A stretch of DNA of 64,000 nt from Microbacterium helvum (lineage in GTDB: Bacteria > Actinomycetota > Actinomycetes > Actinomycetales > Microbacteriaceae), in the NCBI RefSeq assembly GCF_014779795.1, contig NZ_JACXZS010000005.1:248001-312000 (forward strand), written 5' to 3'. Each line of letters begins with the position of its first letter. The first letter of the stretch is position 1. The notes beneath the pieces are model-generated. The model saw only the letters and a list, made by a program, of their open reading frames with translations. It did not search any database and was not told where the DNA came from. A program made the translations under genes and the position numbers. Shown here one piece after another: positions 39,146 through 49,187 of the stretch.

Positions 39146-40611
39146 GCGCCGGACCCTGCCTGTCGCGGCCGCGACGGTGCCGGGCCCCCGAGCACCGGCG
39201 GCGCGTCGTCGCCCGTCGGGTCGGGCTCGACGCGGTCGCCGCGTTCGATCGCGGCCGTCTGCTCGGCAGGCCCGACACCCACGTGCGGCGACTGCTTGAT
39301 CTTGCCCGCGAACATCACGACGAACATCCAGCCCCACAGCAGGAGCGGCCCCGACTCTGCCAGGCCCTGCACGAGGAGGATCGCCCCGACCAGGGTCGGC
39401 AGCAGGGTCACGGGGGAGTAGGGGCGGTCGGCCCGCAGGTCCCAGCGCGGGCGGTCGACGGCGAAGAACCAGGACCGCCATACGAACGCGAAGTACACCA
39501 GGGCGAGCAGCACGACGCCGATGATGCCGAGCTGCATCGACACGTCGATCCACATGTTGTGGGCCTGCATGACGGCCTGCCCGTGGTCGGTCACGTTCAC
39601 GTCGAAGGCCGGGTCGCTCGTCATCCACGGAGTGGCGAAGCCCCAGCCGGTCCAGGGCCGCTCGGCCGAGTGGGCGAGGACCTCCTCCCAGATGCGTTCG
39701 CGACCGGTGAGGTCGGTGCTGCGTCCGAGCGCGGTGAAGACGGCGTCGCGCAGCAGCCACAGCGTGAGGGCGCCGCCGACCCCGATGACCGCGTACGCGA
39801 CGTAGAACTTGGTGCGCGCTCCCGGCCTCTCGGCACGACGCATGAGCAGCACCGTGATGAGCACGACCGCGACCGCCGCGGCGGCCAGGTAGGCCGTGGC
39901 CGACGATGCGCGGACGAAGAGGAAGGCCGAGAGCAGCATCCATCCCCACAGCAGCACGCGGCGGGGCGCGCCGGAGGCGAGCCGGATCGCGAACACCACG
40001 ATGGCGAGCAGGGCGACCGGGCCGAGCAGGTTGGCGTTGCCCATGATCCCCTGCAGGCGACCGCCGTCGAAGAGGTTGTCGCGCGACCAGTACTCGATCG
40101 GGTCGTCTGCCTTGCCGACGACGAAGCCCGGCAGGATCGGCTGCCCGATGAAGATGGACACCCACAGCTCGAACAGGATCGACAGCGCCATGACCCACTT
40201 GAGCGCCGACGCGATCGCCCGCACCAGCTCGCGCCAGGTCAGCACGCTGCCGACGAACAGCGCCTGCACCGTCGTGATGTACAGCAGCAGCAGGGTGATC
40301 GCCGTGGTCTGCGGCCAGGCCGACCACAGCAGCGACAGCGTCGCCCAGGCGACATAGGCGACAACGAACCACGGCAGACGGCGGTACTGCACGGGCGGGC
40401 GGACCACGGTCCAGAGGATGACGGAGAGGATGCCGCCGGCAATGGTGATGACGGCGGTCGCGAGTTCGCCGATCGCGTTGATCCAGGCGGTGCCCGACAG
40501 CGCCATGAACAGCACGAGGATGCACCAGCCGCGCAGCATCAGGTGGCCGGTCTTCTCACGGATCGGCGGGCTCGGCGGTGCCGACGCCGGGTGCTTCGAG
40601 TAGACGGCCAT
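39142..40611 (-). CDS. O-antigen ligase/polymerase-like membrane protein (first of a pair)
   Basis: 489 residues, about eleven membrane helices. ATLSLLWSAWPQTTAITLLLL, QGIMGNANLLGPVALLAI and an outer loop with RERIWEEVLAHSAERPWTGWG and QAVMQAHNMWIDVSMQLG correspond in order to motifs of the next gene, so the two are paralogues. One may polymerise and the other ligate, or each may serve one exporter; this is inference. A polar tail of about 60 residues follows the last helix. Leaderless-type promoter; divergent from manA. Confidence 0.85.
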   Translation of the reverse strand: MAVYSKHPASAPPSPPIREKTGHLMLRGWCILVLFMALSGTAWINAIGELATAVITIAGGILSVILWTVVRPPVQYRRLPWFVVAYVAWATLSLLWSAWPQTTAITLLLLYITTVQALFVGSVLTWRELVRAIASALKWVMALSILFELWVSIFIGQPILPGFVVGKADDPIEYWSRDNLFDGGRLQGIMGNANLLGPVALLAIVVFAIRLASGAPRRVLLWGWMLLSAFLFVRASSATAYLAAAAVAVVLITVLLMRRAERPGARTKFYVAYAVIGVGGALTLWLLRDAVFTALGRSTDLTGRERIWEEVLAHSAERPWTGWGFATPWMTSDPAFDVNVTDHGQAVMQAHNMWIDVSMQLGIIGVVLLALVYFAFVWRSWFFAVDRPRWDLRADRPYSPVTLLPTLVGAILLVQGLAESGPLLLWGWMFVVMFAGKIKQSPHVGVGPAEQTAAIERGDRVEPDPTGDDAPPVLGGPAPSRPRQAGSGA

Positions 40612-40624
40612 CGCTCACAGGGTA
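40612..40624 (-). promoter_or_regulatory. Leaderless-type promoter of the ligase pair
   Basis: Minus-strand TACCCT (40624-40619), seven bases, ATG at 40611. Confidence 0.5.
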
Positions 40625-40655
40625 CCGTGGCGATCCTTGGAAACAGGGTCGTGGC

Positions 40656-40667
40656 TAGGCTGGCGGG
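40656..40667 (+). promoter_or_regulatory. Leaderless-type promoter of manA
   Basis: TAGGCT at 40656-40661, six bases (GGCGGG), ATG at 40668. Nearly identical to the element at 677. Confidence 0.6.
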
Positions 40668-41816
40668 ATGCTGATCCCCCTGGCGAACGACCCCCGCGAC
40701 TACGCGTGGGGATCCACCACTCTGATCGCAGCGCTGGAGGGGCGTGAGCCTTCGGGCCGCGCCGAGGCCGAAGTGTGGTTCGGCGACCACCCCGGCGACC
40801 CCTCCGAGACGCCCGACGGGCGCACGCTGGACCGCTGGATCGCGGCCGACGGGCGGAGCGTCGGCATCGACGCGCCGCTGCCGTATCTGCTGAAGCTGCT
40901 GGCCGCGGCATCCGCCCTCTCGATCCAGGCGCACCCCTCGAAGACGCAGGCCGAAGCCGGCTTCGCACGCGAAGAGGCCGCGGGCATCCCGCGCGACGCG
41001 GCCGACCGGACCTACCGCGACGACAACCACAAGCCCGAGCTCGTGGTGGCGCTGAGCGAGGAGTTCCGTGCGCTGGCGGGGCTGCGCGAGCTCGCAGCCA
41101 CGCGCCGGCTGGTCGAGGGGCTCGGCCCCGGCGCGGCGCCGCTCGCGAAGCGGCTGGCGGAGCCGGATGCCACGCTCTCGGCGGTCATCGGCTGGCTGCT
41201 GTCGGACGGCGCCGATGCCGCACGCGACGTGATCGCCGCGGCGGTCGCCGGCACGTCCGACGAGTTCGCCGCCGAACTGGACCTCGTGCGGACGCTGGAT
41301 GCCGGCTTCCCCGGCGACCCGGGAATCGTGGTGGCGCTCCTCATGAATCTCGTGACGCTGCGCCGGGGCGAGGGGCTGTTCGTGCCCGCGGGCGTGCTGC
41401 ACGCCTATCTGGAGGGCCTGGGCGTCGAGTTGATGGCGGCCAGCGACAACGTGCTGCGCGGGGGCCTCACCCCCAAGCACGTGGACGCCGCCGAGCTCGT
41501 CAGCGTGCTCGACCCGGAGCCGGGGCTGCCGCCGGTGATCCGTCCGCGCGATCTCGGCGACGGCATCCGCGCGTACGACGTGCCGATCGCGGACTTCGCG
41601 CTGTACGCCGTGACGCCGGGCGCGACGCCCGCGCGCGTGGCGCTGCACGGCCCGGCGATCGCGCTGGCGACCTCGGGCGCCCCCGAAGTCGCGGGCGAGG
41701 CATCCCTCACGCCTGCCGTGCTCGCACCCGGCGGAGCGGTCCTCGTGACGCCTGACGAAGGCGGTGTCCGCGTGACCGGCACCGGCGAGGTGTTCCTCGC
41801 ACAGCCGGGTCGCTGA
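40668..41816 (+). CDS. manA: Mannose-6-phosphate isomerase, class I
   Basis: 382-residue cupin-type, zinc-dependent enzyme linking fructose-6-phosphate and mannose-6-phosphate, feeding GDP-mannose for lipid- and wall-linked mannans. IPLANDPRDYAWGS, LSIQAHPSKTQAEAGF (metal ligand His) and YRDDNHKPELVVAL (Glu and Lys of the active site) are type I signatures; FVPAGVLHAYLEGLGVELM holds the last metal His. The length is normal. It stands at the border of the polysaccharide island, as in Mycobacterium, where manA lies near whiB2 and sahH. Confidence 0.93.
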   Translation: MLIPLANDPRDYAWGSTTLIAALEGREPSGRAEAEVWFGDHPGDPSETPDGRTLDRWIAADGRSVGIDAPLPYLLKLLAAASALSIQAHPSKTQAEAGFAREEAAGIPRDAADRTYRDDNHKPELVVALSEEFRALAGLRELAATRRLVEGLGPGAAPLAKRLAEPDATLSAVIGWLLSDGADAARDVIAAAVAGTSDEFAAELDLVRTLDAGFPGDPGIVVALLMNLVTLRRGEGLFVPAGVLHAYLEGLGVELMAASDNVLRGGLTPKHVDAAELVSVLDPEPGLPPVIRPRDLGDGIRAYDVPIADFALYAVTPGATPARVALHGPAIALATSGAPEVAGEASLTPAVLAPGGAVLVTPDEGGVRVTGTGEVFLAQPGR

Positions 41817-41858
41817 GGCCTCCGGAGGGAGCCGAGGGCCAGGACTGTTATCACAGTG

Positions 41859-41879
41859 CGACACGCCGTCGGCGCGTCG
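41859..41879 (+). terminator. Hairpin after manA
   Basis: CGACACGCC (41859-41867) pairs with GGCGCGTCG (41871-41879) with one mismatch over a 3-base loop. A smaller inverted repeat, ACTGT-TATC-ACAGT, precedes it at 41844-41857. Confidence 0.4.
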
Positions 41880-41919
41880 TGAAGGTTCAAGACGTCGTTG
41901 AGGCTTTAGTATCCGCGAC

Positions 41920-41954
41920 TTGACCTCCGGGAACTACACGGGTGTAATTACACC
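41920..41954 (+). promoter_or_regulatory. whiB promoter with palindromic operator
   Basis: TTGACC (41920-41925), 17 bases, TGTAAT (41943-41948) is a classical sigma-70-type promoter. The -10 sits in a perfect 14-base palindrome, GGTGTAATTACACC (41941-41954), a likely regulator site. The leader is about 45 bases. Confidence 0.6.
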
Positions 41955-41999
41955 TACACACGCACCAGCGTGGAGCAGGATCACGGGGGTGAGAACGAC

Positions 42000-42326
42000 A
42001 TGACGGTTTCGCAATTCCGTTCCGGCGTTCCCGACGACTGGTTCGTCGATCCGGTTCAACTGGGGGTTCCGGGGGTTCGCCGCAACATCGATGCGGAAGA
42101 GGACAACCCACTCGCCTGGCAGACCGACGCATTGTGTTCGCAGACCGACCCGGAGGCGTTCTTCCCCGAGAAGGGCGGCTCCACGCGTGATGCCAAGCGC
42201 ATCTGCGGCTCGTGCGACGTGCGCGGCGAATGCCTCGAGTACGCGCTGCAGAACGACGAGCGCTTCGGCATCTGGGGCGGTCTGAGCGAACGCGAGCGCC
42301 GCAAGCTCAAGCGCCGCGCGAGCTGA
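42000..42326 (+). CDS. whiB: WhiB family iron-sulfur regulator, WhiB2/WhmD-like
   Basis: 108 residues. Four Cys ligands C46, C69, C72 and C78 (C-x22-C-x2-C-x5-C) would hold a [4Fe-4S] cluster; GIWGGLSERERRKLKRR is the turn and basic DNA-contact tail. ALCSQTDPEAFFPEKGGS is close to the WhmD/WhiB2 subgroup, which controls septation and cell division in mycobacteria. WhiB proteins act by binding the principal sigma factor. The ATG at 42000 has GGGGGTGAG upstream. A classical promoter with palindrome suggests regulated expression, unlike the leaderless neighbours. Confidence 0.92.
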   Translation: MTVSQFRSGVPDDWFVDPVQLGVPGVRRNIDAEEDNPLAWQTDALCSQTDPEAFFPEKGGSTRDAKRICGSCDVRGECLEYALQNDERFGIWGGLSERERRKLKRRAS

Positions 42327-42413
42327 ACGATGCCGGTCGGCCGGTCCCATCCGGCCGAACCGGCGCGTTCGGCGCCTCCGGCGCGTTCAACAGAGGTCAC
42401 GGACGCGCACACC

Positions 42414-42428
42414 TAGGCTGACCAGGAC
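42414..42428 (+). promoter_or_regulatory. Promoter of the large glycosyltransferase gene
   Basis: TAGGCT at 42414-42419 and nine bases to ATG 42429, so at most a 2-3 base leader. Confidence 0.45.
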
Positions 42429-45332
42429 ATGCCCGCTCGAGTTCACGCCCTGCTCGTCGTGCGTCCTGATGGTCGCACGCCGGCCGCGTTCCACCTGCGG
42501 CGCACGCTCGCGGCGCTCGACGAGCAGGTCCGTCCCGTCGACGCCCTCACCGTGGTCCTGTGCGGCGGCGACGCCCACCTCCGCGAGATCGTCGAGGCGT
42601 CCTCGGCCACCTCCGTGATGACGGCGGCCGCGTCGACGTCGTACGCCACCGCGACCGCACTCGCCGTCGCCGACGCGGCCTCGCGCGATGCGGACGGCCG
42701 GGCTGGGACCCCCGCGGCCGACGCCTGGTGGCTGCTCGCCCAGGACACCGCACCCGAGCCCGATGCGCTCGCGCAGCTGGCCGGTGCTCTCGAGCTCGCG
42801 CCGTCGGTCGCGTTCGTCGCGCCGAAGCTCGTGCGCTGGGACGACCGCGTCGAGATCGTGTCGCTCGGCGTGTCGATGACGCGCTTCGGACGAACCGTCG
42901 GCCTCGCGGACGGCGAGCTCGACCAGGGGCAGCACGACGCCCACGAAGACGTGCTCGGCGCGGACGTGCGCGGCATCCTCATCCGGACGTCCGCGTGGAC
43001 GATGCTCGGAGGGCTCGACGGCGGCCTCGCCGGCGCGGACGAGGGCCTCGACCTCGGCGTGCGCGCCCGCCTCACCGGGGCTCGCATCTCGCTCGTCGCC
43101 GGCGCCCGCGTGGCTGTGGCGGGCGACGGCGTGGCGGGAGTCCCGCTGCCGCTCACCGCACAGCGTCGCCGTCGTGCTGTCTACGCCGAGCGCGTCGCGC
43201 AGCTGCACCGCCGGCTGGTGTACGCCCCCGCCCTCGCGGTGCCGCTGCACTGGCTGACCGTCCTGCCCCTGGCGCTGTGGCGCACGATCGTCGACCTGGT
43301 GCGCAAGCAGCCCGGGCGCATTCCGTCGGAATGGGCGGCGGGCGCCGTCGTGCTCGTCGCCGTCGCGCCGCTGTGGCGTGCTCGCCGCACGCTGACGCGG
43401 GCCCGCTCGGATGCGGGCGCCGACCGCGGTTCGTGGGCGCAGGTCGCGCCGCTGCGCACGACGCGCGCCGAACTGCGGGAACGACTGGACGACGACCCCG
43501 AGGTGACGCTCGGGGGAGTGCGCCGCAGCGAGCTGCGCTTCTTCTCGGGCGGCGGCGCGTGGCTCGTGCTCGCGGCGATCGTCGTCTCCGTCGCGGCGTT
43601 CCCCGCGCTGCTCGCGTGGCCCGTCCTCGGCGGCGGCGCGCTGCAGCCGCTCGCCACGACCGTCGGACAGCTGTGGAACGACACCGCCTACGGGCAGCGC
43701 GTGCTCGGGCTCGACACCGTCGGTCCTGCAGATCCGTTCTCGGCCGTCGTCGCGCTGCTCGGGTCGCTGTGGCCGTGGGCGCCGTCGCGCGCGCTCGTGC
43801 TGCTCTGGATCGCCGCCGTACCGCTCGCGGCGCTCGGGGGCTGGTTCGCCGCCACACGGGTCACCGAGCGGGCGAGCCTGCGGATGCTCGGCGGTGCCGT
43901 GTGGGCGCTGTCGCCGACGCTCCTCGTCGCCCTGACGCAGGGTCGCCCGACAGGCGTGATCGCCCACCTGCTGCTGCCGTGGCTGTTCTTCGCCGGAGCG
44001 GTCGCTCACCGGTCCTGGGCGGGGGCCGGTGCCGCCTCGATCCTGCTGGCGGCCGTGCTGGCGACCTCACCCTCACTCGCGCCCGCCTTCGTCGTGGTGT
44101 GGGTGGGGATGATCGTCCTCGCCGTCGTGGTCCGCGCGGGCCGCGGTGTCACGCGTCTCATCTGGCTCGTCGTGCCGTCGGTCGCGCTGGCCGCGCCGCT
44201 GGTGTGGAACGCGGTGGTGAACGCGCGCGCGTGGGGACTCGTCGCCGACCCCGGCGTGCCCTGGGCGGGGCCTCAGGTCGCGGCCGACGCCGCGGGACGC
44301 GCACTGCTGGCTGCCGGCATCCCGACGTCCGATCTCGCGGGCTGGACGACGATCCTGCCCGACGGGCCGACCTGGTGGGTGCCGCTGCTGAGCGTGCCGC
44401 TCGCGCTGCTCGCCCTCATCGCCCCCCTCACGCAGCGCTGGGCGGCCGGCACCGTGCTGCTCGTGGTCACGGCGCTCGGGCTCGGCACGGCCTTCGCCGC
44501 GGTGGGCGTCTCGGTCTCGTTCGCGCAGTCGACCGCGGTGGCCGTGTGGCCGGGCGCCGGCCTCAGCCTCGCATGGCTCGGGGCGCTCGGCGGCGCGCTG
44601 GTGTCGCTCGACGCCGGACTCGCGCCCCGCGTCGCCTTCGTGCGCAGCGTGGCCGCAGCCCTCGTCCTCGCGGGTGCCGTCACGCTCGCGATCCCCGCGC
44701 TGACCTCGCTCACGCGGGGCACCGCGACCATCACGAACGGTCCGGCCAGCACTCTGCCCGCGTTCGTCGCCGCCGAGGGGCGCGATGATCTCGACGTCGG
44801 CACGATCGTCCTGACCCCGCAGCCCGACGAAGGCGTCGCCGCGCAGATCGTCTGGGGCGGCAGCGAGACGCTCGGCGGACAGACGACGCTGCTCTCCACC
44901 CGCACGCAGACCTCGCCGCAGGACGAGGCGGTCGCGGCGCTCGCCGCGGATCTGGTCACCCCGTCGGCCGACGACGTCGTCGCCGACCTCGCCCGTCACG
45001 GCGTCAGCTTCATTCTGCTCGCGCCGTCGACCGCGCCCGAGACCGACGCCGCCCGCACGACACGGCTGTCGGCGACCACCGCGCTCAGCCAGCGCGACAC
45101 GCTGGTCGTCGTCGGCGACACCGCGAAGGGCGAGCTGTGGCGCGTCGTCGACGATGTCGCCGCGCGGCCCGCCGAGACCGCCGCGACGGCGACGACAGCC
45201 CGGTGGATCGGATTCGCGCAGCTCGCGACGTTCGGCGTCGCGCTGCTGCTCGCGGTGCCGACCGCCGCCACCCGGCGGGCCGCACGCCGCACGCCCCGCA
45301 TCGTCGGGCCGCACTGGCAGGAGGGTCGATGA
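42429..45332 (+). CDS. Very large GT2-membrane protein
   Basis: 967 residues. Residues about 1-240 look like a GT2 domain (HALLVVRPDGRTPAAFHLRRTL, WWLLAQDTAPEPDALAQL, VRGILIRTSAWTMLGGLDGG). The rest is a long run of twelve or more membrane helices (about 375-950) with outer loops carrying ITNGPASTLPAFV and VAAQIVWGGSETLGG. This architecture occurs next to whiB2-like genes in many actinobacteria, where the protein is thought to act on a cell-envelope glycan; no member known to me has a defined product. The following gene overlaps by four bases and probably encodes its partner. Confidence 0.78.
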   Translation: MPARVHALLVVRPDGRTPAAFHLRRTLAALDEQVRPVDALTVVLCGGDAHLREIVEASSATSVMTAAASTSYATATALAVADAASRDADGRAGTPAADAWWLLAQDTAPEPDALAQLAGALELAPSVAFVAPKLVRWDDRVEIVSLGVSMTRFGRTVGLADGELDQGQHDAHEDVLGADVRGILIRTSAWTMLGGLDGGLAGADEGLDLGVRARLTGARISLVAGARVAVAGDGVAGVPLPLTAQRRRRAVYAERVAQLHRRLVYAPALAVPLHWLTVLPLALWRTIVDLVRKQPGRIPSEWAAGAVVLVAVAPLWRARRTLTRARSDAGADRGSWAQVAPLRTTRAELRERLDDDPEVTLGGVRRSELRFFSGGGAWLVLAAIVVSVAAFPALLAWPVLGGGALQPLATTVGQLWNDTAYGQRVLGLDTVGPADPFSAVVALLGSLWPWAPSRALVLLWIAAVPLAALGGWFAATRVTERASLRMLGGAVWALSPTLLVALTQGRPTGVIAHLLLPWLFFAGAVAHRSWAGAGAASILLAAVLATSPSLAPAFVVVWVGMIVLAVVVRAGRGVTRLIWLVVPSVALAAPLVWNAVVNARAWGLVADPGVPWAGPQVAADAAGRALLAAGIPTSDLAGWTTILPDGPTWWVPLLSVPLALLALIAPLTQRWAAGTVLLVVTALGLGTAFAAVGVSVSFAQSTAVAVWPGAGLSLAWLGALGGALVSLDAGLAPRVAFVRSVAAALVLAGAVTLAIPALTSLTRGTATITNGPASTLPAFVAAEGRDDLDVGTIVLTPQPDEGVAAQIVWGGSETLGGQTTLLSTRTQTSPQDEAVAALAADLVTPSADDVVADLARHGVSFILLAPSTAPETDAARTTRLSATTALSQRDTLVVVGDTAKGELWRVVDDVAARPAETAATATTARWIGFAQLATFGVALLLAVPTAATRRAARRTPRIVGPHWQEGR

Positions 45333-46735
45333 GCGATCGCCGTGTGTTCCGGTGGGCGACGACCAGCGCACGCCTGCTGATCGGCACAGCCGTGTCGGTC
45401 GGGGCCGTCATCGCGGTCGTCACCGCCGTCTCCCTTCCCTGGCCCACCATCACGCATGAGCCCGTGCAGATCGCCGCGACCCCGGCGCCGGCCGCGTCGA
45501 TCATCACCTGCGACGGCGGGCTGCTGTCGATCGGGCGCGATTCCGCGGATGCCTCGTCGCTCGCGCTCGCGGCACGCCAGACCGTCGTCACCGGCGTGCC
45601 GGACGGCGCGGCGGCGCCGCAGGAGCAGACGCTGTACAACGAGGCTGTCGGAACCGGTCCCGCGAGCTACACCTCCCCGCCGCAGGACGGCCAGGCGATC
45701 GACCTCGCCGCCGCGGGCTGGTCGACTGCGCGAGCCGACGACCTGTCGGGCTTCGCCGCGTCGGCATGCCGCCCGCCGCTTCTGGAGTCGTGGCTCGTCG
45801 GCGGGTCGGGAGCCACCGGCGCCGCCGACCTCGTGGTGCTGTCGAACCCCGGCCCCGTCGCCGCGACCGTGCAGCTCACCGTGTACGGCGTGGGCGGACC
45901 GCAGACTCCGCCGGGCGGCTCCGACCTCGTGGTGCCGGCGGGCACGCAGAAGGTGGTGCCGCTGGCCGGCATCGCCCTCGGCGAAGAGACCCCGGTCGTG
46001 CAGGTGTCCGCGCTCGGAGCCCCGGTGCACGCGTCGCTGCAGACGAGCATCACGCGCACCCTCACGCCCGGCGGCGTCGACCAGGTCGGCCCCGCGGCCG
46101 CCCCTGAGGCCCTGCAGGTCATCGCCGGCGTCGCGGTCACGCGCGCTCCCGCCCAGGACGGCTCGGCGGGTGCCACGATGCTCCGGATGCTGTCGCCCTC
46201 GGTCGCGACGACCGCCGAGGTCACGGTGACCGCTGCCGGGCGCACCGAGCCCGCGCGTGCACCGCAGGAGGTCACGCTCGAGGCGGGACAGCCGCTCGAA
46301 CTGGAGCTCGACGGGCTGGGCGCCGGCTCCTACACCGTGACCGTCGACGCGCAGTCACCCGTCCTGGCCGCCGTGTGGCAGACCACCGGGTTCGGCGAGG
46401 GCGACGACTTCGCCTGGTACACGCCGTCACCGCAGGTGGCGGCATCCACTCTGTTCGTGACGCCCGGCGGACCCGTACCCACCCTCACCCTCGTCAACAC
46501 CGGCGCGGAGCCCGCCGCGGTGAGCGTCGCGGCGCGCGACGGCGACTTCCAGGTCGACCTCGCGGTGCCCGCCGGCGGATCGACGACCGTGCGGCTCTCG
46601 CCGCGCACCGTCTACGTCATCGATCCCGACGATCCGGTCCGCGCGGGGCTGTCGCTCACGGGTGACGGCGCTCTGGCCGGCATCCCGATCTGGCCGGCGG
46701 ATGTCGGGGCGCACGAGATCGTGGTGTACCCGTAG
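45329..46735 (+). CDS. DUF5719-type membrane-anchored protein
   Basis: 468 residues. One N-terminal membrane anchor (about 13-38) then an extracytoplasmic region rich in Val, Ala and Thr with repeated beta-sandwich-like segments such as DLVVLSNPGPVAATVQLTVYG, EVTVTAAGRTEPARA and TLTLVNTGAEPAAVSVAA. No catalytic motif. The ATG overlaps the glycosyltransferase stop (ATGA), with AGGAGGG as SD. It is likely an outer partner that handles the glycan made by that enzyme. Confidence 0.75.
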   Translation: MSDRRVFRWATTSARLLIGTAVSVGAVIAVVTAVSLPWPTITHEPVQIAATPAPAASIITCDGGLLSIGRDSADASSLALAARQTVVTGVPDGAAAPQEQTLYNEAVGTGPASYTSPPQDGQAIDLAAAGWSTARADDLSGFAASACRPPLLESWLVGGSGATGAADLVVLSNPGPVAATVQLTVYGVGGPQTPPGGSDLVVPAGTQKVVPLAGIALGEETPVVQVSALGAPVHASLQTSITRTLTPGGVDQVGPAAAPEALQVIAGVAVTRAPAQDGSAGATMLRMLSPSVATTAEVTVTAAGRTEPARAPQEVTLEAGQPLELELDGLGAGSYTVTVDAQSPVLAAVWQTTGFGEGDDFAWYTPSPQVAASTLFVTPGGPVPTLTLVNTGAEPAAVSVAARDGDFQVDLAVPAGGSTTVRLSPRTVYVIDPDDPVRAGLSLTGDGALAGIPIWPADVGAHEIVVYP

Positions 46736-46766
46736 GGGAGCGGGGGTGAGGGTGTGAGGGGGCGAG

Positions 46767-46793
46767 GTTTCGACTCGCTTCGCTCGCTCAACC
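46767..46793. repeat. Dispersed intergenic element
   Basis: Starts GGTTTCGACTCGC and ends CTCGCTCAACC. Similar pieces are familiar from intergenic DNA of this family of bacteria; only one copy was seen here. Confidence 0.35.
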
Positions 46794-46846
46794 TTGACCC
46801 GCGACGCGTCAACGCTCCTTCGTCGCATTGACCCGTCGCGCGTCAA
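46794..46846. repeat. Paired TTGAC...GTCAA palindromes
   Basis: Two 19-base near-palindromes, TTGACCCGCGACGCGTCAA (46794-46812) and TTGACCCGTCGCGCGTCAA (46828-46846), 15 bases apart. The second covers the stop of the metallopeptidase-like gene. Together they could fold as a terminator between convergent genes or be binding sites. Confidence 0.5.
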
Positions 46847-47286
46847 AAGAACCGGAAGCGCTCGGGGCCGAGGTCCCACGGGTCGCGGTCGAGGTACTCG
46901 GCCGCGGCGCGGAACACGGAGCCCTCGATGAGCATGCGGTGGTGCAGCTCGTCGTCGCGGTGCAGGTGGCTGAGCCGTTCGATCGGCAGGCGGTACAGGA
47001 TGATGCGGCGCTCGTCGCGCAGCACCGTCCAGCGAGGGATGCCGTCGTCGTCGGTCGCGGGCGGCATGTCGGCGACCTCGAATCGCACGTCGCGCAGCTC
47101 GGACCACGCCGAGCGCAGGAACTCCGCCGCCGTCCCGACGGAGAGGTCGAAACGGTCGACCCGCGTGTCGAGCGGGGGGAGCGGTGGCCGGACGACCGAG
47201 CTGCGGCCCTCCCGGCCGTGACGGCCGTGTCGCGCGGGGCGTCGCACCGCCGCGCGTTCGCTGGTCCGGGTCCGACGCCACGCCAT
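46843..47286 (-). CDS. Metallopeptidase-like protein of the Rv3259 group
   Basis: 147 residues. A basic N-terminal 35 residues is followed by RFDLSVGTAAEFLRSAWSELRDVRFEVADMPP and RRIILYRLPIERLSHLHRDDELHHRMLIEG (key parts: ILYRLPIERL and DDELHHRMLIE). The fold matches the zincin-like metallopeptidase family found between whiB2 and DUF3499 genes in actinobacteria, but HExxH is not seen; LHHRMLIEG stands in its place, so zinc proteolysis is doubtful. The gene is reversed relative to its neighbours. A leaderless-type promoter precedes the ATG. Confidence 0.75.
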   Translation of the reverse strand: MAWRRTRTSERAAVRRPARHGRHGREGRSSVVRPPLPPLDTRVDRFDLSVGTAAEFLRSAWSELRDVRFEVADMPPATDDDGIPRWTVLRDERRIILYRLPIERLSHLHRDDELHHRMLIEGSVFRAAAEYLDRDPWDLGPERFRFF

Positions 47287-47298
47287 GCGTCCATCCTA
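47287..47298 (-). promoter_or_regulatory. Leaderless-type promoter of the metallopeptidase-like gene
   Basis: Minus-strand TAGGAT (47298-47293), six bases (GGACGC), ATG at 47286. Confidence 0.6.
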
Positions 47299-47365
47299 GG
47301 TCCGCGGCCGTGGCGCGTCCCCGCCGCGGTCGGCGCGGCGGCGGCGGGGTGTCGCAGGTTCGCGA

Positions 47366-47378
47366 TACCGTCACGGTG
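47366..47378 (+). promoter_or_regulatory. Leaderless-type promoter of the DUF3499 gene
   Basis: TACCGT at 47366-47371, seven bases, ATG at 47379. Confidence 0.5.
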
Positions 47379-47585
47379 ATGCGCGCGAGAGTCTGCTCCA
47401 AGGTCGGCTGTGCCCGTGAGGCCGTGTCGACCCTCACGTACGACTACGCCGACCGGATGGCGGCTGTCGGCCCCCTCGGCGCGGCGGGCGACCCGCACGC
47501 GCACGACCTGTGCGCGATCCACACCGAGCGGCTCTCGGTGCCGCAGGGATGGGTGGTCGTGCGGCACGAGACGCTGCGCACCTGA
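47379..47585 (+). CDS. DUF3499 family small protein
   Basis: 68 residues. RVCSKVGCAREAVSTLTYDYAD, PHAHDLCAIHTERLSVPQGW and a C-terminal basic end match the actinobacterial DUF3499 family. Cys in CSKVGC and C-x2-H in DLCAIH could form a zinc site. Function unknown. Its position between the metallopeptidase-like gene and ahcY is conserved in the phylum. ATG 47379 gives the expected N-terminus and correct -10 spacing; a GTG three bases upstream is possible. Confidence 0.85.
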   Translation: MRARVCSKVGCAREAVSTLTYDYADRMAAVGPLGAAGDPHAHDLCAIHTERLSVPQGWVVVRHETLRT

Positions 47586-47649
47586 CGCGTTCCCTCGACG
47601 CGTCGGACCGGCGGGACGGCTCACGGACGCCACAGCGACCCCGCCGTGA

Positions 47650-47661
47650 AACAATGGGCGG
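47650..47661 (+). promoter_or_regulatory. Leaderless-type promoter of ahcY
   Basis: AACAAT at 47650-47655, six bases (GGGCGG), ATG at 47662. No room for a leader or riboswitch. Confidence 0.45.
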
Positions 47662-49161
<1,500 letters not shown>

Positions 49162-49187
49162 GCCGCCGGCTCAGCGCCGCACACAAC

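Noticed and set aside
47586..47661. SAH riboswitch upstream of ahcY
   Set aside because: The -10-like element leaves essentially no leader, and no conserved pairing was seen.
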